Source: Reticulitermes speratus (Eukaryota; Arthropoda; Insecta; Blattodea; Rhinotermitidae). Taken from it: 64,000 nucleotides of DNA. The translations under genes were made by a program, and so were the position numbers. Numbering within the stretch: position 1 is the first letter of the stretch; every line of letters starts with the position of its first letter. Below, one piece after another: positions 13,349 to 26,300 of the stretch. Location of the stretch: positions 18,270,733 through 18,334,732 of the forward strand of contig JAJKFL010000039.1 of the NCBI GenBank assembly GCA_021186555.1, in the 5' to 3' direction. The notes under the pieces are model-generated. The model saw only the letters and a list, made by a program, of their open reading frames with translations. It was not told where the DNA came from and did not search any database.

Positions 13349-13894
13349 TACCATATGCTTTTGCCACCAACTGTGTACACTCTTCTTATATTTTGCCTCT
13401 TGAACAAACTAATAAAATGAGATCTGGCACACTTCCTGATTACAAACATTATCGGTATAAATACACATTTTAGGGTCAGAACCACATACGACAAATTTCA
13501 AAGTTCTACTAAAATGATATCACAAGGACAATCACACACTAAAAACTACTTACAATGTTGAACATTCTCAAAATAGAAACAAATACCTTCTTTATACACA
13601 ACTGCACCACATGCATACATAAATACATATGATTACATGAATAAAAAACTTCATTTCTGATGGTGATATTTTCTTCACAGTACACACAACACTAATACAC
13701 TAAATCTGCATCATTGCCCAGTGTTACACAACAGTCAACACACAAAACAACAAAAACAACACAAAGTGTAATACAAAATACAAGTTCAATCTGAAGTCAC
13801 TGTGGTCCCAGACAACAGTGTGCACAGACAACCATATGGTCATTCGTCATCACTTTACCTGTTTAAACTGGGGCTGGTAAACAGTCCTGAGTGT
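13349..13894. other. Intergenic, no recognised feature
   Basis: AT-rich, with CA/AC-rich patches around 13675-13770. Nothing supported. Confidence 0.5.
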
Positions 13895-14300
13895 AATACA
13901 GGGTGTCTACAATGAAACACCCTGATTTTGGAGAGTTTTTAAAAATAGGCAAATGTTTTTTTTTTTCTAGGTCTTAAGGGTTTCCTGCGTACTACAGGAG
14001 TTCAAATTCCCACCTAAAGTTTTAGGCTACCTCACAGGCCACCGTTGGGGCAGGCGAAGTGACGAGTTGTGTGGTTTTCTGAGTGTAAGTCCATCGTGAG
14101 GGTGCAAAGGGAGTTTCTTCGTGTTTATCAGAAGGCAGCACCAGACGCCAAGAGGATTAAAGCATGGCACAAGTTTCTGGAGACTGGGAGCGTCTTGAAA
14201 GGGCACGGAGGAGGCCGGCAACGTGTCTCCGATGAGAAGGTAGAGAACGTCTGTAAAGCGTTCATCCGAAGTCCAAGGAAGTCAGTTATACACTGAAATG
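13895..14300 (+). pseudogene. Transposon fragment with DUF4817-type HTH
   Basis: Starts near CAGGGTGTCTACAATGAAAC and the inverted ACACCCTG (13899-13924), a TIR-like hairpin. The frame 14069-14296 reads FLRVYQKAAPDAKRIKAWHK, FLETGSV, RQRVSDEKVENVCKAFIRSP and RKS, matching the DNA-binding N-terminus of DUF4817 transposases (VxRxFRxxY...PRVSEExVERVRxxFxRSPRKS). It stops after RKSVIH; no catalytic domain follows. Confidence 0.65.
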
Positions 14301-15429
14301 TAATAAACAGCAAAAACTTATTTTTGTGTCCAATTCCCTTCATTTACCCCTTCTGCAACAGCAGTCTCATATCTTTTCCATTAGCTTTACCTACAAGGCT
14401 GTCCAAGCTTGAAATGCTGTGCGCCAACAATTCCTTGTAAATTGTGAATGTAAGGAGATGAGTACCACATGGAAGACGTGTAATATTAACAGAATATGAA
14501 CCACTGCATTAGATTGTGCTACTTTCACTGCTTCCTTCTGAAAGGATCATCTGATTGCTTGTACTCACAAAACTTGGATGCATATTGTGGACCCTGTCTT
14601 ACCTAGATTTTAATGTTGTGTGCGCCTAATTTTTAAAATTCGAATTTATTAAGTTGAGATTCATTTACATCTTTGGATGCAGCTGGTAACACCAGGCCTT
14701 TGCAATGCACATCTATTATTTTTACTACTAATGGCTAATATTTATCTTGACTAATTACTAACTTCTGTCAGTTGTTAACCTCATCTATGTTTATAAACAC
14801 ATACATAGTAATATCTATTTACAATTCCCCCTCTCATTTCATCTAGATCTTGCAGCGTTTTTGTCACTTCATATTCCTACTTGCCTTTTACTATGTATAA
14901 AAATTTACCTAAATTTTATAAATCTATGATTTTATTAAAACTGATTATTTTCTTGTATGCTACCTTATTTTTTAAGTTCCTGTTTACAAATTCCATTGAT
15001 TTAATTTTCCACAAAGAATAATGTTGCCAGTAAGAGTTCATTACCTCAACCAAGAACTCTTGGATAAATATCTCACACCACTCACGCGTCTTACATACAA
15101 AACAAAATCAGTAGAGTCCACAAACAGTAACACACAATATTACAGGATGCAATGGCATGTATCCACTCACATGCACCTGCACTCTCTACAGGAAACAAAA
15201 ACAGGTATGCTGCACCATGCAATTGGCTCGTGTGAGCCAATACTACATGAAAGAGCATCCATGTGTGGCTTGCCAATTTCTTTTCCAGCTATTATTTGCT
15301 CAAGGAAGACACTGGCCATTTACTTACATCACTTGTATTGGGACAGGTGTTCAGAAAAATGTATGTTAAATGTCAGTGTGAATTTATGGTCTTTGAAAAA
15401 TAAATGGATCCAATCAATCTAGTTAGGCT
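14301..15429. other. Intergenic, no recognised gene
   Basis: Contains a 133-codon open frame (15021-15422, plus) without recognisable motifs. Nothing else supported. Confidence 0.45.
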
Positions 15430-15880
15430 CATAACATGCAACATCATGGCACGGCACAGTCAATGAACACAAAAATTTCTGCAGACCAGTAACTGTTATT
15501 GTGCGAGTTTACATATCCAGAGATCAAAACCAAGCTTCAGTGCTAAACAGGATGAGTGTGGGGTGAATATCTCCACATACACTCCCAAAGGTATTAGCTC
15601 AGAGCACTCAGTTTTGCTTCACGATCAGCATCCTGGAGTTTGTGAAGAACAGTTGTGTTATATGAATGCAGATGAAGCAATTGTATTACATTTTATGGCA
15701 ATAACAATGACATCTATTTGCTGCTGAAGCTGCACCAAAGGTTTTTCTTGGAAATGTCTCCAATGTAGCACCAATTTCGTCCTGCATTTCCTCAGTTAAC
15801 ATGTCTCATCTGCACGTTCCTTTAAGGTCTAAACTGGAATGTACTGCAAGAATCCTCACAGACTGTTTTCCTGTGTGGAA
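15430..15880 (-). pseudogene. Decayed DUF4817/DDE transposase fragment
   Basis: Minus-strand fragments STEAWF (near 15530) and GYVNSHNNSYWSAE (near 15480-15520) match the DEAWFxLSGYVNSxNxRxWxxEN block of the same transposase family as 250-1050. Frames are broken by stops; ends unknown. Confidence 0.5.
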
Positions 15881-17039
15881 CACTACCTGCAGCAACTGCA
15901 TTTACCATATTTACTGTACAGAGATCCACACAGTAACTGCAGATGTTACAGAAATCTCACAATATGCATAGTATAACTGTTGCCAAATCTTAATAAGGGT
16001 AGGAGATAGGGACAGGAAGGTGGCAAGAGGACACAGAGAATAAACAACTTCCAGCACCACACTGTTGGACAACCATAACTGCTGAGGTTAGTTAATTGGA
16101 GTAGGAAAAAAATGCTAGAGCTGTACAAGAATGGCCATCATTGGCCAACGCATATGCTGCATCACAAGGTACTCTGAACATCATACCATGTCACATAGCT
16201 CCAAAGTGTTTACAGAGGTAAAATACACAGAAGGATAGGCACATTAAGCCACAGTTAAATCTTCAGTACTGGATAAATATGGTATTAGTGCACAGGGACA
16301 GAGCAAAACTCTGGTTGTAAAGAAAACACAGTAGGCATGCACAAATAATGAGAGATCCAAAATCAATTTCATTATGGGAATTTTCATTCAGTGATATCAT
16401 ACACAATCCCAATTTTTTATTTTTTTAACTGTTTCTTTACCTATTGGTACACACAGCACTCAACTTTTATATAACTTTCTACGGTTCATTAAAATAATAC
16501 CATATTTTTAATTCTAATGAAGGCATATAAAATTCTTTTCATAGAAGTCGGTCCAATCAACACAAAGTCAAAAAAAGATTTACCCATTCAGCCTGATCTA
16601 TGTGTCTGTTTATTGTTATCATGATTATAACTTATTACAAAATTATAATTCCATAACTGAGTAAACCCTGGAAAGATATACTTTGACCCTAAGTTACTTG
16701 TTTTCAACATCTCACATGCACACATCCCCAAACATGCACACCCACCCACTCATGTGTGCGCGCACGCACACACACGTGCACACACACACACATACAGACG
16801 AGAGCATTTCACTTCTTTTACTGTACACCACAAGCAGTAGGCAAAGTATAAACACTAAATGAAATTCAAGTATACGTCAAGTAGCCAAGGCAATAAATAA
16901 ATATGTAAATATTATGCCCAAGTATAACACTGTCACTTCCAACAACCACAAATATTTTACAACCTCAAACACAGCCATTCAGATTAAAATGGCAAACATT
17001 ATGTATGATCAGATGTAACAGAAGATTATGACAAATGAA
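15881..17039. other. Intergenic, downstream of Sec24
   Basis: No gene recognised. A CA/CG dinucleotide tract sits at about 16745-16795. Confidence 0.5.
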
Positions 17040-17239
17040 TGTCTGGAACAGTTAAAAAACTGTTTCCTCTTTCCTTACTTTATTTAACTTATACTTCCTC
17101 AGTAATAAATGTGTTTACAATTTCAACTTCAATTTCAATCAGCAGCAACTATTTATACCCCTACAAACAGCATGTGAGTGTACATTTACATATATATCAA
17201 GCACATTTAAAAAATCATGTAATATCTTATTTTCTTCCA
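17040..17239 (-). terminator. Sec24 3' UTR with candidate polyadenylation signal
   Basis: AT-rich sequence after the stop codon. An AATAAA hexamer on the minus strand lies at 17084-17079, about 155 nt past the stop. Other AATAAA hexamers further on (for example near 16605) could serve a longer 3' UTR. Inferred from the hexamer only. Confidence 0.4.
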
Positions 17240-17351
17240 TCACTTAACATTTGACTTGAGATGTTGCAAAAATTCATAATAAGATAGTGCCGACTCGGAA
17301 CGATCTTCAATCAGTTGCTCAATGAATTTCCCTCGGTAATGGCTGTCATCC
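17240..17351 (-). CDS. Sec24AB: Sec24 exon 20: C-terminus and stop
   Basis: Encodes [20 protein letters not shown] and [16 protein letters not shown], then TGA at 17242-17240. Acceptor CTTTACAG|G. The IEDRxEAAxSYYEFL block is the usual Sec24 C-terminus. Confidence 0.95.
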
Positions 17352-20300
17352 CTGTAAAGCACATTATTAAATCAAAAATTGTTATGAAAAAGAAATAAAT
17401 ATTCACACGATCTCTGCATGAAAATAATTACAACACAGCACAAAAACAAAATTATTTTCAGAAAAACACAGTAAGTCTATGTGCTGACTGTGGAGAAAAC
17501 TGCACAACCTTATATGAAACAAATATTTAAAGAAATGAATACAACTTCCATCATAGTAATGTGAATTTCTTGCCTAAGTTCTGCACAACTAAGAGCATTA
17601 CTGTCATGTCAGTGTAAACAATACAAGAATGACTATCAAAATTATTAAACCTTCCATGCATTCTTTATCAACTGATAAGTTGTCATCTTCATGCTCTTGG
17701 CTACTTTATCCCCATGCAAAATCTTCCAGAATTGCATGGGCAGAAGGCTGTTATAAAGCAAATCATTTTCAAAACGGAACCAATTTCCTACAAATGCATT
17801 CAACGTAAACACATTTCTGTATGTGTATGTCACCACTGTTATGGAAATTAATAAATATTACCTGATTATATGGAGCATTGTTTGGTATGGTTTCTCATTC
17901 TGCAAATGATTCACGAAGTTTCGTAGCTTTTCTGACTCTGGGCTTTCTATCTCAGGTAATTCATACTAAACACAAGAAATAAACATAACATACAACACTT
18001 TCATCATATGCAAAATACATGTTTACATTAATTTCATCATGAATTAATTTTCTCTACCTTAGATTAGTTAAAATATACAACCTTAAACCTATTACGATAA
18101 CACAATTTATAATTCAGCTTTACTCATTATGTACACTGGCTTGGGTCAATATCTGTAAATTTATTACTGTAAGTTTTCAGATTTAAAGTAACTTCAAGGC
18201 TTGAGCTTGAGTTGGGAATTTGTTCACAAGCCCCAGTCAGTTGCTTAATGGAGCACATCTGGCACAGAGTTTGCTAGTTGCATGTTTCAGTGACAAATGT
18301 GACATTCATTCAATAAAGATGACGATGACAACCACAACAGCTGATTCAGTTCACAGCTATACCAGTCATATATTGTAAGTGGTAAAGGTAAAGCTGCACA
18401 TCAAGCAATGAGGGCATACAAAGGAGGTGGAGATGTAGCTTCCCATTAAAATTGGCAGTGGATGGAATTGAGTGATAGATTTCATGCACCAGCTGCTTTA
18501 CTCCCCAGGGAATAAATTCCTTGTACCCACACAATGGCAGATGAGGTGGGCATCAGAAAAATCCTGGACTTGCCAGGTAACAAACCTGTTATTCAGCCTG
18601 TGGCTAATAACTTTAATGAGTGAGCCAAGCTTAACATACCATCATAAAGTACTTTCATTTCACAACACTAAATTGTGAACAGAACATTTAATTACGAATG
18701 ACAGTTTCTTAAGCTCTTTTAACTATGCCTTTTTAATAGCTGGGCTTACGTACTATCCAGCCAGATAGGGAGATAATCATGAAAGCTAAGAAGATAAAAA
18801 TCTGGAAGGAAAGAGTGACAGATTACTTTAATGCACTACCTGGTGGGACTGTGGGAGAAGCAGAGAGGACCTTGGTTAGGATAGCAAACAAGCAGTAAAT
18901 CTACTGAAAGCAAACAAGCATACCTTCCAAATACAAGTACAGAGTATTACTGTTACAAAAATATGTTTGGTGTGAATGGATATTTACCTCAACTACAAAT
19001 AATATACAAGGCAAAGTACATCATGAGATGCACAAGGACTCCCAGTATTTATAAAGACACGGGTAGTCAACATCCCAGGAACCCAGCATCCCAAAAATCC
19101 CTACCTGGGCATAACTGATTAACCATCTTACCATTTCCTCTGGTATAGCAGAGAAGGACGGGACACCCAGAACAGCACTGCAGAATTGACTGCTGATATT
19201 ATGACCAATATACATCATCATGTGGTCACCAGCATCCATAAGGAATGCTCCATGGGAGTCCAATTTCTCTGCTGATAAATGGAGACGAGGAGGCTGCGGT
19301 ACATGAACACCCTCCACATCTATTTCAGCACAACTCTGCGTGCGATGTAAAAGAGAATTAACAAAACGCAGATAAAAATGAGGTCCCATCACCATCAAAT
19401 AATGCCACAAATGCCCTATGTAAGGTCTGCATTCCATTTTGGAAAGGCAAGAAATATGAAAGTTATCTTCATTAATAAAACTCTCTCAGTCTACCAGTCA
19501 TGCTCAGTGGTTAAATGGTGAACAAACCAACATTTAATCACCTGACACAGCTGGTAGCCCAGAAGGGTTTCACTGCATTCAGTTGCCGTGAACGCTTCAT
19601 ATTATACATTACCTTTATTAAAAATGAGTTTACTGACATCTGCACCCCCCCCCCCCCAATACACACACACACACACACACACACACAAGCACATAAACAA
19701 ACATAAGAAATATTATTATTTTGGTTCCTTTATTAATATTCTAGTCTGAAATCAGCAATGATATATTTTTGACACATATGTGAAGACTGATGGTGGAACA
19801 GTTTTCTTGTATTGTTCTTCTCAAATACCAAATACATGTACAGAACAGCCAGTACATAAAAATGAAGTATCCCTTGTGTATCATTAACTGGTTAATGGCC
19901 ACACAGGTATTAAAATATTTCTCTTATGTAAAGAATTATATCAGTTTTGTACACAAAATCTTACCTTGTCATCCAAACAGTGTACAGGGTACATATCTGG
20001 ATAGATGGCTTGGATAAGATTTGTTAAAGGCAGGGTCTTCATCTGGCACATGGCAAACAGGCGATCATCTAATCGCGTACTCTGGCCTGTTCTGAAAGCT
20101 ACCTATAATAAAATCAGACAGAATTATAGAAACTGAATAACTTACTTTGTACTAACAAAAACTGTCAACCACAAATGCCTGACTTCAACCTTGATTTCTG
20201 TAATTAAGTAAATTTTTAACTTAATCACTCCACATGTTCATTTGCACAAGCTGTTCCTTGGAAAGCTGACAATTACTCACCTGGTCAAGAAATTTAATTC

Positions 20301-23300
20301 TTGTATGGAATCTCTAGTTTCATCACCATGTTCACAGACTTCCACCAAACCCCAAGCCAGCTGAATTCAGACTCTACTTTCCTAAGATCTTACTTCCTAC
20401 ACCTGCCTCCAAGTGGTCTTTCCCCATGAGCATTGCCCACCAAAATCTGATAAGCATTTCTCAATGACGGATGAAATGGGTGGGCTGTGTAGCATGTACA
20501 AGGGAGATATTATAAACATACACAGGTTTCATTGGAAAATCCAAAGGTAAAAGCCCACTTGGAGGATATACACTTGAAGGGAAGACAGTATTAAAAAGGT
20601 TAACAGAGTCATGTGGATGCATTCAAATGGCCAAGGACAGGGTCATGTGGCAGGCTCTTGTAAATATGGTAATGAACCCTTTGACTCTCATAAAAGGTTG
20701 AATATGTGGTCAGCTGAGCAATTATCAACTTCTCAGGGACTCACCTACAGAGTGCTTCTTTTCTTACTTGACCGATAAGCACCGGCCTGATGCTCTAGTG
20801 AGTTTTTATTAGACTTTCTAAAGGTTATCATCACTGCAATCATTTGTCTAGCTCCTATCATCAACTGTTAAGCCTCCCTGGCATGCAGCATATGATGCAA
20901 CACTGGCAGAGTGTGGGGAGGAGTGTTGGGCCAGCGCTTATTGGTCAAACAAGAAAAAAAAAACCCCTATACATACAGGCATGCTACATGTCTTATTCAC
21001 CTCATTCTTGTGAAATGTGAGGTTGGAAGCAAATAGCAACACTCTGATACAAAGGTAAATTAAGTCATGTTTTAAGACACAATGAACTAGGATCAAAATG
21101 TGACAAACATGAATGATCGTTTGCTGGCTTGATTCTGACATAAACTGTATTAAATTATGCAGCAGTTATTTAAAAAATAAACATAAGAACAGATCTTCTA
21201 ATTAATTAAGTAAAAAATCTACCTTACAATTTAACATCAGGAATTCAGCCAACCACAAAACAGATTTAGTGTGCATATAAAAAGTGGACAATTTAAAGTC
21301 CAGCCTTTGGTTCCAAGCACACTGAATGAATGAGGTTCTACTGTATGTATACTGTACTTGTGACATGTCCTACATTCTGCTTACTACAAGCAGTATCTAT
21401 GTGAGACATCTACATTCAGTCTATGTATGTATCATCTATGCATCCAGCCATCTACTGATAACCCATAACAGACACATGAGAAAAGACAGTGTCACCTGTT
21501 TTTAAAAATGAAAGCAGTAAATGTTCACACTCACATATTTAAGGAGTGCTAATATAAAGAGGGGCAACAACTGAAGATTACTAGGTGTGAGCAAACTTGT
21601 AGGGCCTCCACTGGACTGTACCATCTTATAAGCAGTCAGAACATCAATCGCCACATTAATAAATGCATCCCGGGCATCTGAGAGCGAGGACTGATGTGAT
21701 CGATCAACAGCTGAAAATAATTCATAATAAATATTAGACAACAGAACTAGGAAAGTGCCTACTGGTTTTCAATGTAAAGCTGATTGACAAAGATTTAAGT
21801 AACTCAGTTGTTTGAATAAGCTGTCTCATACTATATGCCACATAAGTTTCTTGTGTACATACTTGTATGCACTGTGCAGCGAGAAAAAAAAATTCTAATT
21901 TCTGTTACAGAAAAGGTGGATAAGAATCAATGTGTTCATTCTTTATCATTTAAATCTTCAACTTACACCTTGAAAAGCAATGCACTATGGCTAATATCAC
22001 AAACTCACTATTTTTTACACCTTTTAAAAAACATGAGAGAAAATAAATGTTGTACATTGAATGGAATTTCATAGCCATAAAGAATAAATATAACTTATAG
22101 ATGTTACCTTACCCATTTTTGCAAGTAATCCAACTATACACTGCTGATCAGCAGAATATAAAATATCACCTAAGTTGGCAGCAACTGGCAAACAAAGAGA
22201 ATGAACCCGAATCCGACGTTCACCTGAAAAATGAGAATTTAAATAGAATGGTTCTTCCAGAATCATCCTTACTTAATGTGAAATTTATAATTATCTACCT
22301 GCAAACACAAACAAGTACAAGAACTTGTTAAGGGTTTATGTGAGCACAACACTTGGTCTCCCCCACTAAAGAAAGAATACAATACTGATGGAGTCTCAAA
22401 AAAAAAAATGTAAAAAAGGTTTGGACATAACAAGAGTACCACAGGAATGACAAAAGGTATATCATGAGGCACAGTGGAGGTATAGTTCTACTCATTTTTA
22501 ACCTTAGCATTAGATAGACAGGAGGGGTCAGCCTCAAGCCCTGGCCTGGGAAAGCCCTCCAGTACCCACTGAATAGGAGGCTGGGTGGGCCCCAGCACTG
22601 GTCTGGAAATTTCGGATAAAAGAGATGAATCTCTTGCCCCTGCCAGGATTCAAACCCTGGACTGTGCAGCCTGTAGCCTAGTCACTGTAATGACTATGCT
22701 ATCCCAGTAGTTTGTAAAATAACTGTTGTAATAACTGAACTCCTGTGTTTCTTTTGCATATATTTAGGTATTTTTTTGTTACTATTTACTTTCATGTTGT
22801 TACATCAACACAGTTTGGTGCCATGTTACTGATTTTAACATAGTTAAACAGTCATTTCAGGGTTCTGTTTTACACAAGTCTCAAAAATACAAAAAGCTAG
22901 TCCCACACACAAATATTAAATATGAGTTTCACTGTATTATGGATATGAGTATCATTTATGTTAATATGGAGTGAAGAAGAACATTTATGTATTAATTTCT
23001 TGAGAGTGTTTTACAGACACCTCCATTAAGTGTCATGGTTAAGAATATTTCATGGCACGGTAAAATGATACAATATTGTGGGAAAATATACAAATTATAT
23101 ACCTTTGCTTGAAGTATACAGAAGAGCTGCTTGGAAGCAGACATTCTGTAGACCAGATAAGCTTTCTTCAATAGTCATTTGCATACCAAACCCTGCATCA
23201 GGATTCACATTTGGCAATGACAGCAAGTCTGTTGATCTTACAAAGAAATTACCATGGAATGTATGAATGGCTAATCCCCTGAAATGACACATTATGCATA

Positions 23301-26300
23301 TAAATATACAGTATAACCTCAATACGATGAGAATTTATTAAATTCAAAAATCTGCTCATTTTAAAGGATATAAGATCATTGAAATACACAACCTTCAAGT
23401 GAGTTTCCTAATATAATGTCACAACATGGCACTATAGCTTAAAAAAGTAATGCACGTATAGCAACAAGTATTCTTTCTGGTGCACATACAAAAAAAAGTT
23501 TTAAAAAATGTACCCTTCAAATCTGCTGTCCGTCCATCTGCCTGTATGTAATGACTTCAGAACTTTCACCAAAATTTGATGTTGTGGAGTCTGACGCGTT
23601 TCATTAGTTATCAACATGTTCCAGTTTTGGTTAAAAGTGGATAACAATAACAGACATTATATATACCCCTACATGTTTCTTCAAATTCCTGACCAAAATT
23701 CTACATATTAAAAAAAATTGGAATAAGAACCTAAAAAAAAACAAAAATACATTTCATGCCCCATCTACCTGACCTTTACACAAACTGTGTGCTTCTACTG
23801 TGTATCACTAAATAAAATTTCCTTTCTTGCCATACCTGCTGCATCTTATCCTCATAACAGCTTCAAAACCAATCTTCCTGGTGAGATATCGCCTAAAAGA
23901 CCGGTCAAAACTATCTGACAGTACTGTGTCAGATGCCTTGAACAGTGGAAAGTGGTAGACGCAACCTCCAGAGAACCGCGAGATACCAGCTAATACAAAA
24001 GGAAAAATTCATAGCGAGTGATTTAAGACAGGCAAGCTGCATATAAAGTATTATAACAAGTTAAAAATATGATTTTAAAAAAGTTTTGACCAAACCGCAG
24101 GCCATCGGAGCCATTTCAGTATTAATGGAAAGAGAAACTTCAACTTTCATCTTCACAGATGCTCATTATGAGGCTCGCTGATAATTCAGACAATCCAAGG
24201 AATACAGAACCTCATCGAAAACATTCTGTAATGTGGCTTCTTCAATTGATCCAAAGACTTTACAAATTCAATGTTTCAAGTTATCAACTCCAGTTGGTAA
24301 GGGTGGGGCACTAAGATGACCTTTCAAATTATCCCATGCAAAGAAACTCAGATGAGCTGTTATAGACCACAGTTTAGTAGCACTTCCAAAGCAGCTGTCT
24401 ACATCCCACTAAAATGCACTGCAGAGTCTGCTTAACATCCCCAAATCGAAAGATAAACTTTTTTAGTTGTTTCAGTTGATACTAACATGACTTACACACA
24501 AATAAGTTTGTTATAAACACCACATTTACTCATGTCAACCCAGCTTCCCCAGTTGGGGTTCATCTAAGCATCAATCCTACATTCCTTGTGAAAGTGTCTC
24601 AAGCAGTACCCCAAGCAACATCCCATTCTCTTTTTAGTTGTGTGCCACTTCCGACAGTAAACAGGTATCAGACTGATTTAGTAGCTATAAATGTCGGCCT
24701 CAACAGCATAACAGCAATTATACCGCACAGATGTGTTTTGTTACACAAGTAGAGTTATTGTACATGAGCTAAGATGAGAAGATCAATATCATTTACGGTG
24801 AGCCAGAAATTAAAAATAATACAGTAGGCAGGGAAAGCAAAAATTCCAAATTATAATTTCTATTTTGCTGTAAGTGCTATCATGAGACCATCATTAAGTG
24901 AGGGAAATTTTAACTACAAACGTCCAGCATTTTAAAGCCATCTTATGGCCATCCTTCATGGGGTGTAACATTACTGTAAACATTATGATAGTATTTTTTA
25001 ACACCAGACTGAGCATTGCAGTGGGCAGCATCGCAGGTCCCTACACAGCAAGCAGTCCAGTGATAATAAAAATACATTCTGTATACAGTACGCACATTAC
25101 ACATCTGTATTTTCGATACTTTCATAAGTGTACTAATTCTACAGGATTATTTTTTGTAAATTTTTAATGAATTCTACATACTTTCCTCTCTGAATTCCAC
25201 TCCAGAGAACCAGTGTGCACGCTGATATACTCGTACAAGGGCACATGCATAAATACAGTACTTCTTAAAACTGGGTATTCTATTTGTAAATAAGAGCTGA
25301 ACTATGTAACAAACATTCCAACATCATATTATAAATTTGGTTTAGATATGAATTTAACAAAAACATAACAAACTGAATACATACACCCCATATATTATTT
25401 TCACCATACAACTTCCACATGTGTTAAAAATTAAATCTGTGAAATCTTTGCTGAATTTTGTTAAACACAGCTAACACTTCAGATGGAAGGCTGACACATT
25501 TACTTGCTTTCACAAATATGCTCTAGGTACTTTATAGTCCTGGCTTTTAACCAGATATATATTTGCAAACTAATAAAGTCTTTTACCAGAGTGAAACTTG
25601 CAAACTAATAAAATCTTTTACCAGAGTGAAACTTACAAAGAGTGGCCAGGTCACTGTACTGACTGTTGATAAGGAAAAGATCAACAGCAACTTGCTGTCC
25701 TGAGCAATCAAGAGCTAGTCGCTTGTAGAAATCAGTGGCCGGATTAAGATGTGGTGCCTCTTTACCCGCACGCTGGCTTGGGTCTTCACGAGCAGAAAGT
25801 AATCCAGGGCCATGGTTAGGCAAACAAGATTGGAACACCGTCACTCGGCCACCAGTTGGGGCCTGTAATGTAACAACAGTGTCCTGTGTGAGTTACTGGA
25901 TATTCAAGCAGCCTGAGGAGGTCTTTGTTTTAAAAGCCATGTATCCTCCTTTTTGCGAAATGTACATGCAATGAGTACATGATGGGAGGTTGTCTCCATT
26001 TTTTTTCCTTCATTATAGAAATATTCAATACTTTTAACCAAATTTATAACTGGGACTCAGAACTAAAATTTGTCATGCAAATTTACTTTTGGTCCAAATT
26101 TACTGGCCCAAATTCTTAATTTTTTGAAAATGGTTCACTGTACAAGTAACCAGTATATAACACAACCCTTACATGTCATATCACCACCTCATGCTTGGCC
26201 AGGAAAAAAACATAGACAACCAGTCCACACCAACATCAAAGACAGACTGCCCATACCCACTGATAAGAGTGGCAGTGGATACAACTAGATAGCATTCTAT

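Noticed and set aside
15021-15422. 133-codon open frame
   Set aside because: No recognisable domain; overlaps decayed transposon sequence on the other strand.
19021-19437. 138-codon single-exon reading of the Sec24 gelsolin region
   Set aside because: Only 19132-19335 is exon; the flanks run past good splice sites and do not match Sec24.
22640-22708. Possible tRNA gene from A-box and B-box-like motifs
   Set aside because: No cloverleaf, and the sequence continues into a repeated body shared with 3.95 kb, so it is a SINE head.
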